A stretch of DNA of 64,000 bases from Bidens hawaiensis (lineage: Eukaryota; Streptophyta; Magnoliopsida; Asterales; Asteraceae), in the NCBI GenBank assembly GCA_021521415.1, contig JAIQDT010000027.1, positions 1,573,001 to 1,637,000 of the forward strand, in the 5' to 3' direction. Below the pieces are notes generated by a model. The model ran no database searches. It saw only the letters and a program-made list of their open reading frames with translations, and was not told the DNA's origin. Made by a program: the position numbers and the translations under genes. Within the stretch, counting starts at the first letter, position 1, and each line of letters begins with the position of its first letter. Below are positions 59,321-64,000 of this stretch, in pieces.

Positions 59321-61620
59321 TATATATGAATAAAATGAATTAAAGGTATATTTAAGAAAAGAATGTAATTAAAAATTTCAGATTGTCGAATCAAAGTAAT
59401 GCTGAAGGTTCTCGAAAGGAAGCAGAAAACTATAAAGATAAAGAACAAGAACAAGAGAAAATTCCTGAGAAATATATGAATCAAATACAAATGATGATCA
59501 AAGAAGATACGTGAGCCGAATCTCACGTTAGGACCCAATCTAGGCAAACTCATTCCATCGAACACTCCCGAAAATACATTAAATCCAAACCCCATCCTAA
59601 TCCATCGCATCTCGAAGAAAGTGTTCATGAATTAAAAGTTGATGGCAGCGTAAAACAAAAGTTTAAGAAACTAAAAATCAAAAGCTACTCGTTCAAAGAC
59701 ATTAATAATTTTGAACCAAAAGAATTTTATGGAGACAAAGGCGCCATTGCAACGCTTAGATGGTTGGAGGAGATGGAACGATTTTAATCATAAGCAAGTT
59801 CTCCGAGCAACAGAAGATACAGTATACGGCTCAAATGTTCAAAGGAGAGGCTCTAGAGTGGTGGAATACTCTGATCATGAGCAAGGGATGACAAATGTTG
59901 GAGGAGTTCAAGGAGATGGTGCTGGAAAAGTTCTACCCAATTCACGAAACCGACCAAATTCAAACTAAATTTCTCCATCATAGGGTCGTAGGAACCAACC
60001 TCCGTGAATACAACACAAATTCCACGAGTACTACCGACTCGTGACCCAGCTGGTAACCCCTAAGCCCAGCAAAGTAACACTCTATATTTGGGGACTTCCA
60101 CGGGAAATCCGTGACATGGTAAGGTCTCACCTTCCACAAACCGCCAACTCTGCATTGGCTGGTTACTTTATAAACGGTCTTATTCGCAACAATGAAGAAG
60201 ACAAGAAAGTGGTGCCGTCAAGCAACCACAAGAAGACCGGAGGTGCCCAATTCAAAAGCAAGGGTATAGATCAACGAAAATCTGGATTCAATTCCTACTA
60301 TACCTAATGCAAAACTTGTAAGAAGTACCTTAAGTGAAGATGCCACTCTGCTCCGTCTTCAACCACAACTGTTTGGGACTCCTGTGACAAACCCGGCCAT
60401 GCAACGACCGATTGTTTGAAGAAGACGATGACTTGCTTCAATTTCAAGCAAATGGGACATTTAATCTTTGAATGCCCCAAGAATAAACACGCTGCTGGTA
60501 GTGCAGGCGGAAGTGGCCAAAGAAATAAAGTGAATAAAGGAAATGCAAGAGTCATCATTCTTGATACCAAAAAGGCGGCCGACATGCCAGAAACCATCAC
60601 CGTTAAGTTCTTAGTTAACGACACATATGCTAGAGTTTTGTTCTATTCCGGTGCTACCTTAAGTTTTATAGATTATAGCTTTTGTAGTCTATTAAACGAA
60701 CCTCTAACAAAACTAAATAAAACACTAAGCGTTGAGACCGCTAGCGGTGAAATTGTTAAAATCTCTGAAGCTCTAGAAAACGGAAAAATATTATTAGCTT
60801 GTTACGCTCGGCCTATTCAGTTATTGCCAATGACTCTTGTTGGTCTTGATATAGTGATATAGTACTTGGTATGGACTGGTTATATAACAAACATGCTCGT
60901 ATCATTTGCAATAGCAAAACCATCGAACTTCGAGACCCTGATAAATGAACCATTCGAATTGAAGGGGACAAAGACTCTAGCCAAGTTAGCATAATTTCCA
61001 TGATTGGGGCTAACAAACTTTTAAATCAAGGATGCCTAACATCCATGGCCTACATTGACGAAGAATCCAAACCCAAAGAAATAAAAGCCGTACATATTGT
61101 CCCCAAATTCTGCGATGTCTTTCCCGACGAACTCCCTGGAATCCCTCCTGATCATGAAGTTGAGTTTAGGATAGATTTTATGCCTGGTACTGTTCCAATC
61201 GCCAAAGCTCCGTATCGCTTAACGCCAACCGAAGTGAAATAACTGAAGAAGAAACTAGACGAGCTACTCGAGAAGGGATTCATTCGTCCAAGTTTATCCC
61301 GGCAGAGAGCGCCAATTTTGTTCGTCAAGAAGAAGGTTGGATCCATACGTATGTGTATCGACTACCAAGCCCTGAACAAAGTAACCATCAAGAATCGATA
61401 CCCCCTGCCTTTAATCGACGATATGTTCGATCAACTACAAGGCGCTAGTTATTTCTAAAAAATCGATCCTGCATTCTGGCTATCACCAACTCAATGTTCA
61501 ATCCGAAGTTATCCCGAAAACCGCGTTCTGAACAAGGTATGGACATTATGAGTTTACAGTCATGCCTTTTGGTCTCACTAATGCCCCAGCCGGATTTATG
61601 GATATGATGAATAAAATACA
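59321..61620 (+). pseudogene. Ty3/gypsy gag - protease - RT fragment (decayed)
   Basis: Gag core from about 59700 (KEFYGDKGAIATLRWLEEME, GEALEWWNTL after frame corrections) and LYIWGLPREIRDMV near 60090. Zinc knuckles follow: CDKPGHATTDC and CFNFKQMGHLIFEC (second Cys changed to Phe). Protease near 60620 has LFYSGATLSF, where the catalytic Asp of DSG/DTG is replaced by Tyr. RT begins FPDELPGIPPDHEVEF, KAPYRLTPTE, with [20 protein letters not shown] near 61350 and [17 protein letters not shown], then ends before or in a ruined YxDD. Many stops and frameshifts. Probably the continuation of the element at 50063-52096. Confidence 0.8.
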
Positions 61621-62527
61621 CATTATTGTATATATGCACTACATCAACAATTTTTTTAGGAACAATATCAAACTTGTTAGAATGAGGAAACAAAAAGAAA
61701 TCAAAAAATATTTTTCTTTTTAAAAGTTAAAAATATTTTTTTATTAGTTTTCTAGTTCTCTCTTTTAGAGGAGTTCTCTCTAGATCTCGCCCTTATATAA
61801 ATATAAATATATATATCATTGTTCTTAACAATAAATAATATTTTTACGCATATCGCAAGTAGCTATTTGGTATGAAGTAAAGTGAAGTTGAAGGCTTAGA
61901 ATGGATCTTAGAATTTTGAATAAAACAATGAACAATGTTGGTTTTGAGTTTGATGTAATGGTTTTGGTTTGTTTCTCTATGTTGTTAACATTGTGTACTT
62001 TAATTTTACTGGAATAAATTAGATATTAACACTTGATTTATTTTAGTCTCTTTGAATTATGATGCAAATTTTAGTTGTGCCCCGGAGTGTTCCGCCTTAG
62101 GTTTGGGTGTGATACTTGAAAAACCTAAGTTTACCAATTTTCACTTTTAACCCTACACTTTGAAAAAATGACAACTTTCATACCTAAGCTACTGTCAAAC
62201 CACTAATCAAGCCATATTGAATTATGATAACGACATAGATACACATGCTAAAACCAAAAGCTCAACAATTTTGATGAAAAGATCAGTTTGAAGCACACAT
62301 TGGTGTTCTTGATACAAATTCGTGTATTCCTATACAAGAAGGGTATATATGCTATGCCCACAATTGCAGGGTACACTAGGGGTCAAGCAATGCCTGAATC
62401 AATTCCAAGTTCACCATTGAAGAGAAGATTGAATATGATAGAGAAAAGACCAGCTTATTTGTCTCTTACTATGACACTACCGTAAGACATTTCTCATCAT
62501 TTAAAAGGACAACTAAAGAGTTGTAGT
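61621..62527. other. Unassigned AT-rich stretch
   Basis: No supported gene. At 61755-61795 a block (TTCTCTCTTTTAGAGGAGTTCTC) matches, in inverse orientation, the MITE-like end at 63184-63230, so it is probably the end of another copy. The rest is not recognised. Confidence 0.35.
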
Positions 62528-62815
62528 ATGTGTTACACCCCACCGACGACGAATAATGCGTCAAGCATGGCATTTATTATTCATCGCACAATTAAAGTTC
62601 AAATATTTATTCAATTCATTTTTTTCATAATGTCACACATTACAAGTCATTCAGAAACAAATAAAAAGTACAGTCTTCATTAATATTATTTTCCTAGGTA
62701 CATCTTGGCATACTTCAACTTGAATATTGCATCAAATACGTGTACACGTAGCATATATAAAGATTAAGGTCAACTACAAGAAGTAGTTACGTAAATATAA
62801 GTTATATATATATAT
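62528..62815 (-). repeat. Gypsy-type LTR fragment, first copy
   Basis: Starts TGTTACACCCCACCGACGAC on the plus strand, the complement of a typical GGTGTAACA LTR end. Shares CTTCAACTTGAATA... and CGTAGCATATA with the sequence after 63600. Cut at 62815 by a MITE. Confidence 0.5.
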
Positions 62816-63153
62816 ATAGGATTGATTTTTTTTTAGAACCGCTTTGAGTTTTAAGAACTCGAAAGAACTCAACGTAACAATTTTTTTTTTGAATTTTTTT
62901 ACACATGTGTAATACGTAAGTGTAAGTGATGTACAAAAAATTACGGTATTTTTTTACACATCGAATCGACTTATTACACATGTGTAACTAACAGTTAAAC
63001 TTGTGTAATCATCAAAAATACTTACTCTCTCTCTTGCTTTATTTTTTAATCACATTTAATCTCAGCCACATATTTCATGTCATTTAATTAAATGTGTGGT
63101 CCAAATTTGAGCTCTTAAAGTTCTTACAACTCAACATGGTTCTCAAAATATCC

Positions 63154-63160
<7 letters not shown>
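62816..63160. mobile_element. MITE with AGAACC-type inverted ends
   Basis: The left end (AGAACCGCTTTGAGTTTTAAG from 62836) and the complement of the right end (AGAACCATGTTGAGTTGTAAG) form an imperfect inverted repeat of about 50 bp. It lies between TA repeats. No ORF. Superfamily not certain, perhaps Mutator-like. Confidence 0.6.

Positions 63161-63183
<23 letters not shown>
63161..63183. repeat. TA microsatellite
   Basis: About eleven TA units between the two MITE-like sequences. Confidence 0.9.
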
Positions 63184-63189
<6 letters not shown>

Positions 63190-63419
63190 TGGGATCAAAA
63201 GAGAACTCCTTTAAAAGAGAGAACTAGAGAACTCTACTAAATCAATTGATTTTACTTCATTAATAGCTAAACAAAAAGAATTGGCGAAAAAGGAAAAAAG
63301 GTGGGTTTTTTAATAAAGAAGTGTAAAATTGGAAGATGCAAAAAATACAATCGATCTTTCTTCTCTCATGGTTTATTCATCATGCAGACCAACACCCTAG
63401 GGTTTTTGACATTCTTCCC
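63184..63419. mobile_element. MITE-like end GGGTTGGGATCAAAAGAGAAC
   Basis: The terminal type GGGTTGGGATCAAAAGAGAAC, next to TA repeats, is a common plant MITE end. The matching inverted end on the right was not found before 63419; an inverted relative lies at 61755-61795. Confidence 0.45.
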
Positions 63420-64000
63420 GTAACACCCCAGCTAAAGCGGTGACGCCTGAGTGTGACGTACAGATTGCTCAAAACACATGTGACACTATTAAGTGACAAT
63501 ATTTTCATTAATTAATTTAATATCAAGTACACAAGTTTGTAACAAGAATGCACGGAAAATACAAGAGCAGTTTAATAACTTGTCCACTTATTGAAATACC
63601 CTAAGTTCTAATGTCTTTTTTCTTGTGTCAACTTCGAATAGATGTACCTGTAGCATATAAATTTAATAATGTCAACTAAATGAATAGTTGGTGAGTTCAC
63701 ACAAGTTTGATATAAGTACATATAAATCATACAATTCCATGAACAAATGTAAATGACCAAGTAAAGTCCTTTCAGTTGGGATTTTGCACCAACGTACTCA
63801 GATAAGCGCAAGTAAGGTCATTTCCAGTTGGGTTGTGCACCAAAGTACTCGGATAATGGGATTGTGCAACAAATGTGTAGAGAGCAAAGGGTAGCGTATG
63901 ATCATGCTAACTTGAAGTAATCCATGCACGTAATCTTTGAGCAAGTAACAAGTAAACACATAAGTCCATGTAGCGGATTGTAGTTTGTAATAAGAAATAA
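63420..64000 (-). repeat. Gypsy-type LTR fragment, second copy (runs off the window)
   Basis: CGTAACACCCCAGCTAAAGC at the left resembles the start of the copy at 62528; shared words follow near 63625-63690. It holds two units of a ~58-bp tandem repeat (GTTGGG...TTGTGCACCAA.GTACTC, 63775-63885). Related to but clearly diverged from the first copy. Confidence 0.5.

Noticed and set aside
59290..59628. 112-residue hydrophobic minus-strand ORF
   Set aside because: It crosses the Helitron 5' boundary at 59320, so it cannot be an inherited gene.
62288..62485. 65-residue ORF in the right unassigned region
   Set aside because: No recognisable domain, no supporting signals, close to MITE and LTR fragments.

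Overview
The window is a retrotransposon-rich stretch of a plant nuclear genome, probably a eudicot. I favour Asteraceae on general resemblance of the Sirevirus-type elements, but the sequence does not prove this. I see no intact host gene, tRNA or rRNA. Nearly everything belongs to transposable elements nested in one another, several with readable target-site duplications (TSDs).

Layout. (1) 1-25312: a Ty1/copia element of Sirevirus type, plus strand, with its 5' LTR cut by the window edge. It has gag, pol, a long spacer and a large extra (env-like) ORF before the 3' LTR. A second member of the same family, minus strand, sits inside its spacer at 7316-19691, flanked by a perfect 5-bp duplication ACATC. 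(2) 25313-28192: the 5' LTR and gag of an Athila/Tat-type Ty3/gypsy element on the minus strand, apparently the target of the first copia element. (3) 28785-37108: a Ty3/gypsy element on the minus strand, probably a Tekay-like chromovirus, deleted at both LTR/internal junctions. (4) about 37109-48390: the 3' part of a third, older Sirevirus-like element (env-like ORF plus 3' LTR). It is interrupted by an unexplained pair of ~1-kb direct repeats, a 5.45-kb CACTA transposon and a Stowaway MITE. (5) 50063-52096 and 59321-~61620: pieces of a plus-strand Ty3/gypsy element, split by a 7.2-kb Helitron (52097-59320). The Helitron carries captured gene fragments, including DEAD-box helicase exons, and a 2.9-kb hAT transposon. 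(6) 61621-64000: gypsy LTR fragments and MITEs.

How the parts work together. The two young copia elements keep the parts of a Sirevirus life cycle: initiator-Met primer site, gag with zinc knuckles, protease-integrase-RT-RNaseH, an extra ORF, and a purine tract. Both are broken by stops and frameshifts. Their non-coding parts (LTR, leader, spacer) are filled with a short motif GCGAAGTT and its complement. The older third element instead carries a different short motif around CATTCGTTA in the same kinds of place. The hAT element carries two convergent genes, a deleted transposase and a separate small BED-type zinc-finger protein, between subterminal palindrome arrays.
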